Shown here: one piece after another, positions 1 to 11,300 of the stretch | How positions within the stretch are numbered: position 1 is the first letter of the stretch | Layout of the letters: each line of letters begins with the position of its first letter | Source: Telopea speciosissima | Taxonomy: Eukaryota > Streptophyta > Magnoliopsida > Proteales > Proteaceae | Direction of reading: 5' to 3' | Length of the DNA stretch: 64,000 nt | Assembly: GCF_018873765.1 (NCBI RefSeq) | Contig: NC_057925.1 | Span: 7,017,568 to 7,081,567 of the forward strand | Notes under the pieces: model-generated | Told to the model about the DNA's origin: nothing | Seen by the model: the letters and a program-made list of their open reading frames with translations, nothing else | Databases searched by the model: none | Position numbers and translations under genes: made by a program

Positions 1-527
1 ATGCCATCTCTATCTATGCGTAGTATCTATACTTCTGGACAGATTTATTTTTTCCCTAAAGTATTATAAAATTTAAAATATTGGAGATGCTCAATCGACA
101 TGTGGGAGGGTCTACAAGTTGATTGGAGTCTGAAATCTACCATGTGGTTAATCTATATTATTTCTTCTTAAATATTCAATTGACTAAAATTGCAATTTCA
201 GTTTCAAAATTAAAGTTTCAGCTAGTCTCTCCTTGTATCTCTCACTTCTTTAATGAACAAATAAATCATTTATGTATCCAAAGGATCAAAATCATTTGCA
301 TATATATATATTTAAGAATTTCTTGGAACACCCTTCACCCCGTTTTGGAATTAGCAAGCACAATCAGCGAGCGACTGTTAGAACAATTGGCTCTTAAAGT
401 TGTTTCAAACAAGTCTATCGTAAATATCTTTTCATAAGTAATATAGTTTTTATTTGCATAAAAAAAAATCATTTACATATACGGATACAAAAATAACATG
501 GAATGGAAAAGAAGGTGGGTTTTTTTA
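1..527. other. AT-rich intergenic stretch
   Basis: I see no gene, RNA or recognisable repeat here. The only long open frame lacks any familiar motif and sits in low-complexity AT-rich sequence. Similarity to the other two U1 copies begins only about 40 bp before the upstream element of U1 copy 1. Confidence 0.6.
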
Positions 528-580
528 ATCCCACATCGGACAGATAGTAGAAGATAGAAAAGAGACTTAGAGTACAAATA
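528..580 (+). promoter_or_regulatory. U1 copy 1 promoter (USE plus TATA-like box)
   Basis: ATCCCACATCG at 528-538 matches the plant snRNA upstream sequence element RTCCCACATCG. A TATA-like box, TACAAATA, lies at 573-580. The 34-bp gap is the spacing of RNA polymerase II-type plant snRNA genes; polymerase III types such as U6 have about one helical turn less. The TATA-like box starts 31 bp before the predicted 5' end of the RNA. Confidence 0.88.
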
Positions 581-603
581 AGGGAAAGCAAGTATGGTGA
601 AAC

Positions 604-764
604 ATACTTACCTGGACGGGGTTTATGGGTGATCAAGAAGGCCCATTGCCTAGGTTGGTGACTTCCATTGCACTTGGGAGGGGTGCCCGCTTAACATCTC
701 CCCAAGTGGGAGAGTGTACGTCATAATTTGTGGTAGAGGGGGTACGCGTTCGCGCGGCCCCTAC
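604..764 (+). ncRNA. U1: U1 spliceosomal snRNA, copy 1
   Basis: This encodes the U1 snRNA, which pairs with the 5' splice site as part of the U1 snRNP. The 161-nt sequence opens with ATACTTACCTG, the splice-site recognition end. It carries the stem-loop I segment GATCAAGAAGG (U1-70K site), the ATTGCAC loop bound by U1A, and an Sm site AATTTGTGG at 725-733, and it closes with a GC-rich stem-loop around TTCG. It differs from copies 2 and 3 by only a few bases, so it may be functional. Short open frames across it are spurious. Confidence 0.93.
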
Positions 765-773
765 TAAGTTCTT

Positions 774-780
774 AGTAAAA
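774..780 (+). terminator. U1 copy 1 3' processing box (variant)
   Basis: AGTAAAA lies ten bases after the predicted RNA end and matches the AGTNNAA core of the plant snRNA 3' end signal, CA(N)3-10 AGTNNAA. The leading CA is not obvious in this copy, unlike copies 2 and 3, so 3' processing could be weaker. Confidence 0.6.
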
Positions 781-928
781 TATTTTACTGTTTGATAATT
801 GGATGTAGCAGCGACCTTGTTCAACGAGCTGAGGTAAGCCGGTTCTTCTGTAGTTCATTCGGGTAAAATGTATCACAAATTCACAAGAAAACCATTTAAA
901 AGGATCACAATCAGGGACAACTACGAAG

Positions 929-964
929 CAATAATGAAATCTCTCAGGCTTGGTTGTTTTGAAC
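929..964 (+). repeat. short relic similar to the RLP gene
   Basis: About 35 bases here match, with two or three differences, the RLP coding sequence at 6262-6296, which encodes part of a late LRR (NLSGLVVLN). The match is short but far longer than expected by chance in this window. It sits upstream of U1 copy 2 just as the RLP gene sits upstream of U1 copy 3, so it looks like the remnant of a duplicated RLP-U1 unit. Confidence 0.5.
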
Positions 965-1342
965 CGAAAGGAAGTTGCTTTGTGGTTTCACATGATTTTA
1001 CCGGGATTTAGTTAGACAATCTTGCTCAAGAATGCAAGGTTTTCACAGTTCCAAACACCTAAAATCTGAAGAGAACGAATCGCGTTCTCTTGTTCCACAT
1101 TCCTCCGGTCTGATCGATTTAAGTCGATTCAAATCGGAATCAATGGAGACTAGAACCATTATAACAAGGGAAGAACCCACCTCCAAAATTGCTTTTTTCT
1201 CCCCCCTTCCCCCAACCCACATTTTGAGTGCTACCATTCCCTACTGATCCATGAAAACAGGGCCCAAATATCACCACAAGAGAGACCAATACTTGACCGT
1301 ATACCCATGAAAAATAGTATGGGAAAGGAGGTGGGTTTTAAA

Positions 1343-1395
1343 GTCCCACATCGGTCAGAAAGTAGAAGAGAGAAAGGGAAACAAATGTATAAATA
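1343..1395 (+). promoter_or_regulatory. U1 copy 2 promoter (USE plus TATA box)
   Basis: GTCCCACATCG at 1343-1353 is a perfect plant USE, and TATAAATA at 1388-1395 is the best TATA box of the three copies. The gap is again 34 bp (polymerase II type). The stretch from about 70 bp upstream of the USE to the start site closely matches the promoter of copy 3. Confidence 0.9.
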
Positions 1396-1417
1396 GGGAA
1401 AGCAATGAGATTAAAAT

Positions 1418-1578
1418 ATACTTACCTGGACGGGGTTTATGGGTGATCAAGAAGGCCCATTGCCTAGGTTGGTGACTTCCATTGCACTTGGGAAGGGTGC
1501 CCGCCTAACATCTCCCCAAGTGGGAGAGTGTACGTCATAATTTGTGGCAGCGGGGGTACGCGTTCGCGCGGCCCCTAC
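1418..1578 (+). ncRNA. U1: U1 spliceosomal snRNA, copy 2
   Basis: A second U1 snRNA gene of 161 nt. The ATACTTACCTG 5' end, the U1A loop ATTGCAC and the Sm site AATTTGTGG are intact, and the terminal GC-rich hairpin is present. It differs from copy 1 at a handful of sites in stems and at the loop before the last hairpin. Promoter and 3' box are both consensus-like, so this is probably an expressed gene. Confidence 0.94.
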
Positions 1579-1587
1579 CCAACTCTC

Positions 1588-1594
1588 AGTTAAA
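1588..1594 (+). terminator. U1 copy 2 3' processing box
   Basis: CA, six bases, then AGTTAAA directly follows the RNA end, a good match to the plant snRNA 3' box CA(N)3-10 AGTNNAA. Confidence 0.8.
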
Positions 1595-1599
1595 TATTT

Positions 1600-3200
1600 T
1601 GTTTTTTTTTTCATGCAATGAAGATTATTGATTGTTTGTTTCAAACTTTGTAGAAATTTTATTTTGTCATCCTTACGGTGTGAATCTTATTGCTTTTTGT
1701 TTGTTTGGGTTCTAGTTTATAATCTTAGACATCTTGTATAACTCCCAACCAATGTTTTGAACCATCCCAAATAAAAAGAGGAATTCTATAAAATAACCAA
1801 AATGCCCCTATTAGGGTTGACTAGTTAAAAGCTCATCAAACAACATTGAGATCAGTTCAAATTTGAGGATTTTGTGTATTTCATCATAGAAACTCTTATA
1901 TTCGAAAATTGTTTGAAAACAATTTAATTTGAACATTATTTATGTATGATTCCATTATTGGTCTTGTGGGATCCATTTTCAAACTTGATTGTGGTTAAAA
2001 TGGTTTTTGATTTTCACACTATTAGATGTACTCCGAACAAGTTTTTTAATGATACATGCGTCACTAAATTCGATTTTATGGTTTGAAAGCAATAATTTTT
2101 TTGAGAGATTTCTCACTTGATTTATAGTTTTGGGCATTTTCTGTGAAGAAGTAATTTCATGAAATTTTTACTAAAAATTGAAGGGAAAATCATTTGGCCA
2201 TGGAAAATATACCATTTTATACTTTTAATTTATAAATTATGAAAAAATAAAAATTTTGAGTTGACATTAATTTTTCCATTTTGTAAGTGAAAAGTTAATA
2301 GTTTATTATTAAAAAAATATAATATGTTGCACAAAAATAGTGTATTTTTTATTTTTGTTAAAACATCTAAATGTATTAAAATGATGAATAAAGAAGAGAT
2401 GTACAGGATTAACATTTGGGCAACTTAGATGAATACAAGAACAAAAATAACTGGGAACTCACACCTTCGACAATGCCATCAACAAGAGAAATCTAGGCCT
2501 ACATTGAGCATCTCTCAGCAGCTCCTCGTTTATATGAGCCGATAGGCCAACAAAAGAGGATGAAATCCCATGCTTCGATGCCTCCTTAGCCGAAAAATCT
2601 GTCATGGGATTTGATCAGTGGCTCAGCCGCCAGTACCATTACAACGATCCTCATGGTTGTTCCTTTCAACTAGCCTTTGCATTAAATGATTGTAACTCTA
2701 TTCAAACGGTTACACCATCACATTCTCTATAACTCCTTGCGATAATGAGCATTTACTCACTCATTCGTTAATGGCTTCTAAGGTTTATCAAACAGTTACA
2801 ATGGTTAATGCTCATCAACCTCCACATTTGACTAGTGGTTATATACCTTCAATTTCAGCCACTCCACAATGGGCCAGAAGTTACATTTCATCAGTTTCAA
2901 CATCTCCTAGCGAGAATGGATTACCTCAATTTCATCTGTTTCATCCACTTAAGGATATCATCATTAAGCTCATCAATCCCTACAAGTGGGGAATGGTTAT
3001 ACATCTTCCGTTACAAGTGGCAAGCATTTCTTAGTGGTAATGAGCTTCTTCAATCAGTTATGAATCATAATAGCCATCAATTTTTTAACAATAAAAAAAT
3101 ACTTATCGTAATGGCACAACTAGCTAATGGTATATCAAATGTCGTAACGTTACAAAGACTCTCCACAAGTAATGTCCCAATGGATATGGCCATTACAGCT
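1600..3200. other. intergenic stretch without recognised gene
   Basis: AT-rich up to about 2440, then more balanced sequence. Two overlapping open frames near 2771-3227 contain no motif I know and their composition resembles the surrounding non-coding DNA, so I do not call them. No repeat boundaries were seen. Confidence 0.5.
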
Positions 3201-3203
3201 CAT

Positions 3204-3334
3204 TTCTATTCACATGATACGAGATAGGTTGTAATTGTTAATTGGAGAGTAATGGTGAGTGGTGATGGTCTCAAGCTTTTGATGTTTTCCCTTTATTAAT
3301 AATGGAATAGGAATCTCGTATCATGTGAATAGAA
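3204..3334. repeat. foldback with perfect 22-bp inverted arms
   Basis: The arm at 3204-3225 (TTCTATTCACATGATACGAG and two more bases) is repeated exactly, inverted, at 3313-3334, leaving an 87-bp loop. The perfection of the arms points to recent origin, for example a MITE or a template-switch event. No clear target duplication flanks it. It ends about 330 bp upstream of the RLP start codon. Confidence 0.75.
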
Positions 3335-3667
3335 GAAATTTCCACACATCGTCCCCTGCCGTCCTCCCCAATTTTCCTGTTAAGAATAGTCAACTAAATT
3401 TATATTCTATTGCAATATTATTTCAAAGGTGACTAAATGTTGACAAGTGTTCATCTTTCACATGAAAGGCCTTGAAAGCTTCATAATTCATAATTTTTTA
3501 GCTGGTCAAATATGAAAGTGATTGGTTTCTTGGAAGAGAATCATCTACTTCTCATTCTGATAATCTTCTTTCTATGATCTTATCCATATTGAGGCACTTA
3601 TAGACTACTTTCAAATATCTGTCTTCTGGGTTCATAGTGAGTCATAGTATTGGGAATTATTGACATA

Positions 3668-6600
3668 ATGGGTAGATTTTCTGTTACTCTTCTGGTCCTA
3701 TTGATTCTCTGTTTGCTATCAACTGAGAAGTTTGCATGTAATGGTGAAACCCATTCCCATTGTCTGGAATCCGATTGGAAAGCTCTTATTCAGTTTAAAA
3801 ATGGCCTCAATGATCCTGAAAATCGTCTCTTGTCATGGCAAGGAAATGATTGTTGTCAATGGAGAGGAGTGCAGTGTGAGAACAGTTCTGGAGCTGTGAT
3901 TGCAATTGATCTCCACAACCCACATCCATATAATAGTTCTGATTCTTCTAACAGGTATGGTTTTTGGAACTTAAGAGGAAATTTTGATCCTGCTTTGTTA
4001 AGACTCAAGTCATTGAAACAGTTGGACCTAAGTCTCAACACATTTGATGGAATCCCAATTCCTGATTTTCTTGGTTCTTTGCAAGAATTGCAATATCTAA
4101 ACCTGTCAAATTCAGGTTTTAGTGGTGTAGTTCCTCCCAGTTTGGGAAACCTCTCTAGCTTGCAGTACCTTGATGTTTCTTCAGGTTTCCCTCCTTTGAT
4201 GGCTAACAGTCTACAGTGGGTGTCTGGTCTCAGCTCTCTGAGACACCTCGCGATGAATGGGGTGGACCTTTCGATGGTGGGATCAGGTTGGGTTCCTATA
4301 TTAGGAACAGGCTCCCATTATTGATTGAATTACATTTATCTTTTTGTGGCTTGACTGGTCCCATTCCATCCCTTCAGTTTGTGAATTTCACTTCACTTGC
4401 AGTGATGGACCTTAGCTTGAATAGCTTCACTTCAAAGTTTCCTGACTGGATTGTAAACATAAGCAGTCTTGTATCTTTGGACATAAGTGCTAACAGGTTA
4501 CAAGGAAAGATTCCCCTTGGTATCTCTGAGCTTCCAAATTTGCGACATCTGAGTCTTGCAGAAAATGGTAATCTTACTGCCAGTTGTGGACAGCTACTAA
4601 AGGGAAGCTGGAGAAGCATTGAGGTACTTGACTTATCTATGAACAGAGTACATGGGAGACTCCCTTCCTCCATTGGAAATATGACTTCTCTGGTTGATTT
4701 TAATTTGTTTGTTAATAATGTTGCTGGAGGGATCCCAAGCTCCATTGGTTTCCTTGCAACTTAAAAAGTTTGAACATAGCAGGTAATAACTTAACAGGAG
4801 GTTTACTAGAATTTCTTGAAGGAACAGAGAACTGCGTCGGTAGGAGTCCATTGCCTAGTCTGATGTACTTAAGCTTGACCAGCAATCAGCTGGTTGGGAA
4901 TTTACCAGAATGGCTGGGGGAACTGCATAATCTAATGAAACTTGATTTGACTAACAACTTGCTTCGAGGTCCAATTCCTGCTTCTTTGGGAAGATTATCA
5001 ACCTTGACAGATATGGGACTTGGGGGGAATAAACTAAATGGAAGCCTTCCTAATTCTATAGGAGAGCTTTCTGAGTTGGTTTCACTTGATGTGTCATTCA
5101 ATCAATTGACTGGGATTGTTTCTGAAGCTCATTTCTCAAATCTAAGTAACTTGAAGTTCTTATTCATATCTGCAAATTCCTTAACTTTGAATGTTAGCTC
5201 CAAGTGGATTCCTCCATTCCAGATCAATAATCTTGACATGGGGTCATGTCAACTAGGTCCCTTCTTTCCTGATTCGCTTGAAACTCAAAAGGAAATCAGT
5301 TTTCTGGATATTTCAAATGCTAGCATTTCAGGCCTTATACCCAACTGGTTTTGGGATCTTTCTTCTAATCTCTCTCTTTTAAATGCATCTTTCAATCAGT
5401 TACAAGGCCAACTACCTAACCCTCTTCCAGTTGCATCCTTTGCAGACATAGATTTCAGGTCCAACCTCTTGCAAGGACCCATTCCTCTTCCATCGGTCGA
5501 GGTTGAATTACTGAATCTCTCTAAGAATCGATTTTCTGGTTCTATTCCATTGAGCATAGGTGATGTGCTGCCAAATTTGGTGTTTCTGTCTCTTTCAGAT
5601 AACTGTATAACAAGTGAAATCCCAGCCTCCATTGGCAAAATGTTGCTTCTAGAAGTCCTTGATCTGTCACAAAATAATCTGACAGGCAACATACCATCAA
5701 GCTTACAGAATTGTTCTTATCTAAAAGCTCTAGACCTTCGACAGAACAATCTATCTGGATTGATCCCATTCCAACTGGGTCAGTTATTAAAGATTCAGAC
5801 ACTGCACCTAAGTGACAATAGTTTATCTGGGGAACTTCCATCATCCTTGCAGAATTGCTCTAGTTTGGAAACTCTAGACATTGGTAACAACAAATTCTCA
5901 GGTAACATTCCACCTTGGATTTACGAAAGGATGACCACTCTTCGAATTTTACGCTTGAGATCAAATCTGTTTTCAGGAAGACTAACTCCTCAACTTTCAA
6001 ATCTGAGGTCATTGCAAGTTCTGGATCTGGCAAATAACAATTTGGTTGGAGACTTTCCAGCCAGCTTAGGGGATCTTCGAGCCATGACACATGTGCAAAG
6101 TGTAAACAAGTATCTACTTTATGGGAAGTACACAGGGCTCTACTATGAAGAGAATGTGGTTATTTCTATTAAAGACCAGGCTAGACAATACACAAAGACC
6201 CTTTCTCTTGTAACCTGCATAGACTTGTCTGGAAATAACTTAGTGGGAGAATTTCCTGAAACAATAACAAATCTCTCAGGCTTAGTTGTTTTGAACTTGT
6301 CAAGAAATCATATCAGTGGGCAAATTCCTGAGAAAATTGCAAACATGCATGAATTAGCCTCTCTTGATGTCTCAAATAATCAGCTGTCAGGGAGCATTCC
6401 TTCCAGCATGGCATCCATGGCTTCTTTGGCTTATCTAAACTTTTCAAACGACAACTTATCAGGAAAAATCCCAGATAATGGGCAGATGACTACTTTTGAT
6501 GAATCTTCATACTATGGAAACCCAGGTCTTTGTGGTCTTCCACTTCTCAAAAGTTGCCAAATTGGTGCTTCAGATAGAAGAGGGACAGTTGAAGATGACA

Positions 6601-6815
6601 GTGATATAAAGGATAAATGGTTTTACTTGAGTGTTGATTTGGGATTTGCAACTGGTCTTTTGGTACCTTGTGTTATTCTAGCAATCAGAAAGCCATGGAG
6701 TGATGCCTACTTTAGTTTTGTGGATATACTTATCAATAGAACATTGCAGATGGGTAGCAGCAGAGCAACATCCCACAGAAACCGACGTCGTTCGACGATA
6801 GTGTACAAAACTTAG
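3668..6815 (+). CDS. LRR receptor-like protein (EIX/Cf-type), frameshifted; possible pseudogene
   Basis: This encodes a cell-surface receptor-like protein, a class that senses microbial or developmental ligands at the plasma membrane together with SOBIR1-type kinases. The first ATG is at 3668, giving MGRFSVTLLVLLILCLLS, a clear signal peptide. In order come an LRRNT cap (SDWKALIQFKNGL, then DCCQWRGVQC), a long run of extracellular plant LRRs (LxxLxLxxNxLxGxIP), an island domain near 6105-6235 (YYEENVVISIKDQARQYTK), the last LRRs, a GNPGLCGLPLLKSC cap, an acidic spacer, one membrane helix (from WFYLSVDLGFATG) and a basic tail of about 45 residues. There is no kinase. The class is normally intronless, as here. 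The frame changes twice: near 4290-4312 (two extra bases or one lost, before NRLPLLIELHL) and near 4752-4757 (one base short, before CNLKSLNIAG). Unless these are sequence errors, translation stops at 4324 and the gene is a recent pseudogene; the remaining 680 codons are open. Confidence 0.88.
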
Positions 6816-6829
6816 ATATTCTCCTCCCC

Positions 6830-6859
6830 CCACCACCACCACCACCACCACCACCACCA
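6830..6859. repeat. (CCA)n microsatellite
   Basis: About nine CCA/CAC units lie just after the RLP stop codon, in the presumed 3' UTR, followed by a short A and T run. Confidence 0.85.
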
Positions 6860-7423
6860 AATTTTTTTTTCTTCTCTCCTATTTGTCCCTCTTGGGCTTC
6901 CTTCCTCCATGAATACAGCTCTGCTTGTTCTGACTATTTGTATAAACCACCACTATTGGTTTTAGCACTTGTGACTTAAGTGTATTCTCTTGCCAGATCT
7001 GGAAAACTGGTCTCTGTCTTGTACTATTATTCCCATTCAAGAAGAAAAATTGAAGGATAGGAGAAGAGCCAAAGTGTTTCTTCTGTATTGAAGTTTCTGC
7101 TATTCTCTCTGTAGTCTGTAACCTCAACTCTTTAATGAACAAAAAATGTCACATGGATATCTACTAATTTGGTGCTTTCTTAATTTGAAGCAGAGAGTGA
7201 ACAACTCAATTTACTGGAAGTAGAAACATTATAACAAGAGAAGAACCCACCTCCAACATTGCTTTTTTTTCTTTTTTTTTTCCTGATTTTGACTGCTAAT
7301 CTTCCCTTCAAATCCATGAAAACAAAGCCCAAAGATCATCCTATGCACCCTTGATCTATTGTCCATATGTTGGCCAAGCGATGCTATAGTATGGAAAAGG
7401 AATCAAAGGAGGTTGGTTTTAAA

Positions 7424-7476
7424 GTCCCACATCGGTCAGGTAGTAGAAGATAGAAAGGGAAACAATTGTACAAATA
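7424..7476 (+). promoter_or_regulatory. U1 copy 3 promoter (USE plus TATA-like box)
   Basis: GTCCCACATCG at 7424-7434 and TACAAATA at 7469-7476 are separated by 34 bp, the polymerase II-type arrangement seen in the other two copies. Sequence from about 7211 on resembles the upstream flank of copy 2 from about 1150 on (for example GAAGAACCCACCTCCAA in both), so the duplicated segment reaches well beyond the promoter. Confidence 0.9.
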
Positions 7477-7498
7477 GGGAAAGCAATGATGGTAAAAC

Positions 7499-7659
7499 AT
7501 ACTTACCTGGACGGGGTTTATGGGTGATCAAGACGGCCCATTGCCTAGGTTGGTGACCTCCATTGCACTTGGGAGGGGTGCCTGCCTAACATCTCCCCAA
7601 GTGGGAGAGTGTACGTCATAATTTGTGGCAGTGGGGGTACGCGTTCGCGCGGCCCCTAC
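7499..7659 (+). ncRNA. U1: U1 spliceosomal snRNA, copy 3
   Basis: A third 161-nt U1 gene with an intact 5' recognition end, ATTGCAC loop, Sm site and 3' hairpin. It has a few private differences, including one in the stem-loop I segment (GATCAAGACGG instead of GATCAAGAAGG), which is part of the U1-70K binding loop; whether that weakens binding is unknown. Confidence 0.93.
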
Positions 7660-7668
7660 CAAATTCTT

Positions 7669-7675
7669 AGTTAAA
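7669..7675 (+). terminator. U1 copy 3 3' processing box
   Basis: CA, seven bases, then AGTTAAA follows the RNA end, matching the plant snRNA 3' box. Confidence 0.8.
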
Positions 7676-8332
7676 TATTTTGGGTATTATGCATATAAGG
7701 GTGGGTCAGGTTGAGATATTTTAACTAAGACAATGTCAGTTTGACCTTGTTGGCCTGAACTTGTCTTGTCTTACCTTGCCTTGACTTGGAATAGAGCTTG
7801 GGTTGAGATACTTGTCCAAAGGGTAGTGATATTAATGGTGGTAATGGTGGGTGGTGGTTAGTGGTGGTGGTATTAGGTATGTAAAAGAAGATCATGATTT
7901 GGGGAAGATGAGGGTATTTTGGTATTTTTAATTTTTAGTAAATAGGTTAGGGTAATTAGGTCTTTTCAAAATTTTAGAACAAATAGAAGAAAGGGTAGTT
8001 TGATTATTTTTTAGCATTTAACACTTGGTATGGATTTAAATGGCATTAAGGGTTAAAGCAGGGGTGGTAAGTAGACTTATCAAAAGCTTAGGGGATACGT
8101 GTGTTCCAACAATGACAAACCAAACACACCTCTTGGAAGGGAAAAGAAAGGCTTTTAAAGGAGAACCGTTATTTCACTTCCCGCTACCGGTCATAAACTT
8201 GATGGAGAAAGGTAGGTCCACAACACCTCACGGGGCTCACACCCAGCGCGACCAAGAAGCCCCAACCCCTTCAGCTCCCAATGTCTCACTTCATAGCTGC
8301 CAAAAATCTTCTTCTTCTTCCGCCTACTCTCG

Positions 8333-11300
8333 ATGATGACGATGATGATGACGACTTTGTCTACCTCTGTATCAGCAGCTCTGCCTCCGGTCTCCTTCGT
8401 CTCACTCCATCACCCTCAACGAAGTCACAGACGCTTCTCCTTCCAGGTCGATGCTCTGAGCTCATCATCATCATCATCACCTGAATACTCTCCTACCGAG
8501 AGCGTCACTTCTTCTTCTACCCCTGTAACCAAGAAACCCTTTCTCGAAACTTCTCTACCGCCGAAGCCAAGCTTCAATTATGCGCTTGCCAATCCCAACG
8601 GTAGCCCAGTTGTTCGCTTCGTCCACTTAGCTGAATCCTCCATCGAGAAAGTAAAATAAATGGTTTTTTCTTTCCTCAATCTTCAACTTAGTTCTTTGAT
8701 TGGATGAACTAATTGTTGGAGAAAACCCTCAATTTGAGAGATGATTTTGAGCAGACACTACACTTGTTGACGTACTAGCTGTTTTAGTTCGTTACATGTT
8801 AGTCCTAAAATTGTGTTTCTTCTGTGATCATTTCTTCCAATTCTATTTCCACTCTTTGTGTTTTATGCGGTTTTATTATTTCTTTTTATCGGTTTTGTTT
8901 TAGATATATTTTATTATTAAAATGGAGACGGATTCACTTCTTAATTAAATATTTCTGTTGCCTTAACTGTTAAGTAGACTGGCCAATCAATCAGCTTCTC
9001 ACGCTGTCAATGATAAGTTCAGATATGGACTTGAGTAGCATTGCATCAACAGTGTACCTAATTTATTGCATGGAATTACTATTTTTTTCTGACCTTGCAG
9101 GGCTCATTTTTTATGTAAAATTAAGCATCACATTAATTTTGTGTATTAATTCGGTTAAGTTGCGCTATTGCAACCTGTTGGTTGTGGGTTCAAAAGTTGG
9201 AAACAGCCTCTCCTGTGAAGTAGGGGTTAAGGCTGCGTACATTTGCCCCTCTCAGACCCTGCAGTAGCGGGATCCTTGTGCACTGGGATAGTGGGATGCT
9301 CTTTTTATTAATTCTGATGGACGATTAAAACATTTGGTCATTGATGTAATATTGTTTTGAGTCACCCTTGGTTGATCATGGCTTGACTAACCAATATATA
9401 TGGATGCCCTTCTTTGCACCTATTTTTGCATCAAGTGATTGATTTTGGGTAAGAGCATGGTATTTCTGATATAATATTGTGCAATAGATGCAAAGGGAGA
9501 AAATTCCATGTTTGCTTAAGTCATGAACATGGTTTTTATACCATTGCCACAGATTTATGATTTTCCCACATCCATATTCTAGTTTAGTAATGTTTTTCAT
9601 GTTTGCACTTCTATTGAGCAGGCAATTTTTGATTTCCGTTTCTTGGCGCTTCTGGCTGTTGGAGGTTCATTGGCGGGTTCCTTGTTGTGCTTTTTGAATG
9701 TAATTTTCCTTGTAACACTATTTCTTTTATGTCAACTATGAAAATGTTGGTGCCATCCATATTATATTTGTCTGGTGAAAGCATGAAGTTAACTTGTCAC
9801 TGTTAATATGCTATTAAAGTTTGATTTTGCCTTGAACCTTTTCCCCTACAGCTTTATATGGTTGGTTATAAAATAGAATTGTGCACTATTATATACAAAA
9901 TCAAATAATAAAATAAAAGACCAAAATGAGTTTTTAGTTGTCTATACCACATATGTTGTGGTGTGTCTCACAAAAGGAACTTAAGACTTGCTTATGAACC
10001 ACCACATATTTGCTGCTTTGTTATGTTACATCTTATTGTTAGTACTAAGTCATATTTTAGAAGTCTGAATTATGTTATAATAGGAGGTTTTCTCTGCTCT
10101 TTTTACCAATTCCCCTGGCCTTTTTGAATCAGGACTCTGGGACCTGCAATAGAATAGCACTGAACCATGTGGCTCTGCTGCTTGTATTGGGGCTATTACA
10201 TCACTCATAGAGTCTTGGATTAGGATCTGAAGTGGCTACTAAAGAAGGTAGGAGTTTTCTTAAGAGGAAACATAGCACAGGAAAGAATATCCACTCCTGC
10301 TTGTATTGGGGCTATTACATCACTCATACAGTCTTGGATTAGGATCTGAAGTGGCTACTAAAGAATGTAGGAGTTTTTTACAATGAATTGTTCTCTAGTG
10401 CCGCTCTTGTAGAAGCTGGGTTACATGTCACTGTAAATGCATTTGTTCTTTCAGAAGGCTTTGTTCATTAGAGAACTTCTTACCTCAGAATGATGGTTTT
10501 TATTTCATACTTATCAACAGTATTTCTAATTTGAATAAGAGAATCAAGTCAAGTTACAAGTTCTAAACCTTATTATAGCTATTAACAACCATTATATTCT
10601 AATAAGCATTTCATGCATGTGAATAAGAGACTAGTTATTCCTATCGATAACAACAAAATAGAAGTTTGGAATTCACTACGCTGCAAACTCAAAAATACTT
10701 TAATATGGAGTTATATTTTGAAGCTTCTTCAATATTTAGGGCTATGCATCAGAATCCACTTCACTTTGCCTTCCATTAGCTCATAGTTATCAAGGCAGGA
10801 AGGTGACCATGGCGTTTTAAAGGGTAAAAAATCAAGGCAACACCGCCATGGCAGCAAGGCGCGCCATGGCGGCAAGGCGTCCAAGGCGACCACGGAGCTT
10901 GGACGCCATGGCGTTGCCATGGCACCGCCTTGATTACTATGCATTAGCTCTAATTTGTTGAATTTATCATCTTTTCTTTCTGTATAATCCAACGAATTGA
11001 AAATAGTAAAAGGCACCTTGATGTTGAAAGTCTTTATTTTCAAGTATCTTGCCAAATTAATGTTGGAAGTCTTTATTTTCAATTATCTTGCCAAATTAAT
11101 CTTGTTAGAGCATTGATAAATTTACGTTGCAAAGGGAAAAATTCTAACCCCACAAATTATTAGAGCCATATAGTGGAAGAGTTCCAATTTTTCTTCTTTT
11201 TAAGTATGAACATAGAATTTATTAAGAAAAGCAGGTCTCACTATACACAACTATAGGCTATAAAAAAAGACGGTACAGGTTATTGAAACAAGGAGTTCCA

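Noticed and set aside
633-824. Minus-strand open frame with AARTRTP-like text, repeated at 1447-1644
   Set aside because: It is the antisense of the U1 snRNA genes; the similarity reflects RNA conservation, not protein.
2771-3227. Two overlapping open frames upstream of the RLP gene
   Set aside because: No known motif, no splice or start context, and composition like the surrounding non-coding DNA.
8040-8336. 98-codon open frame just before the UPF0114 gene
   Set aside because: It overlaps the 5' UTR and start of a better-supported gene and has no recognisable domain.
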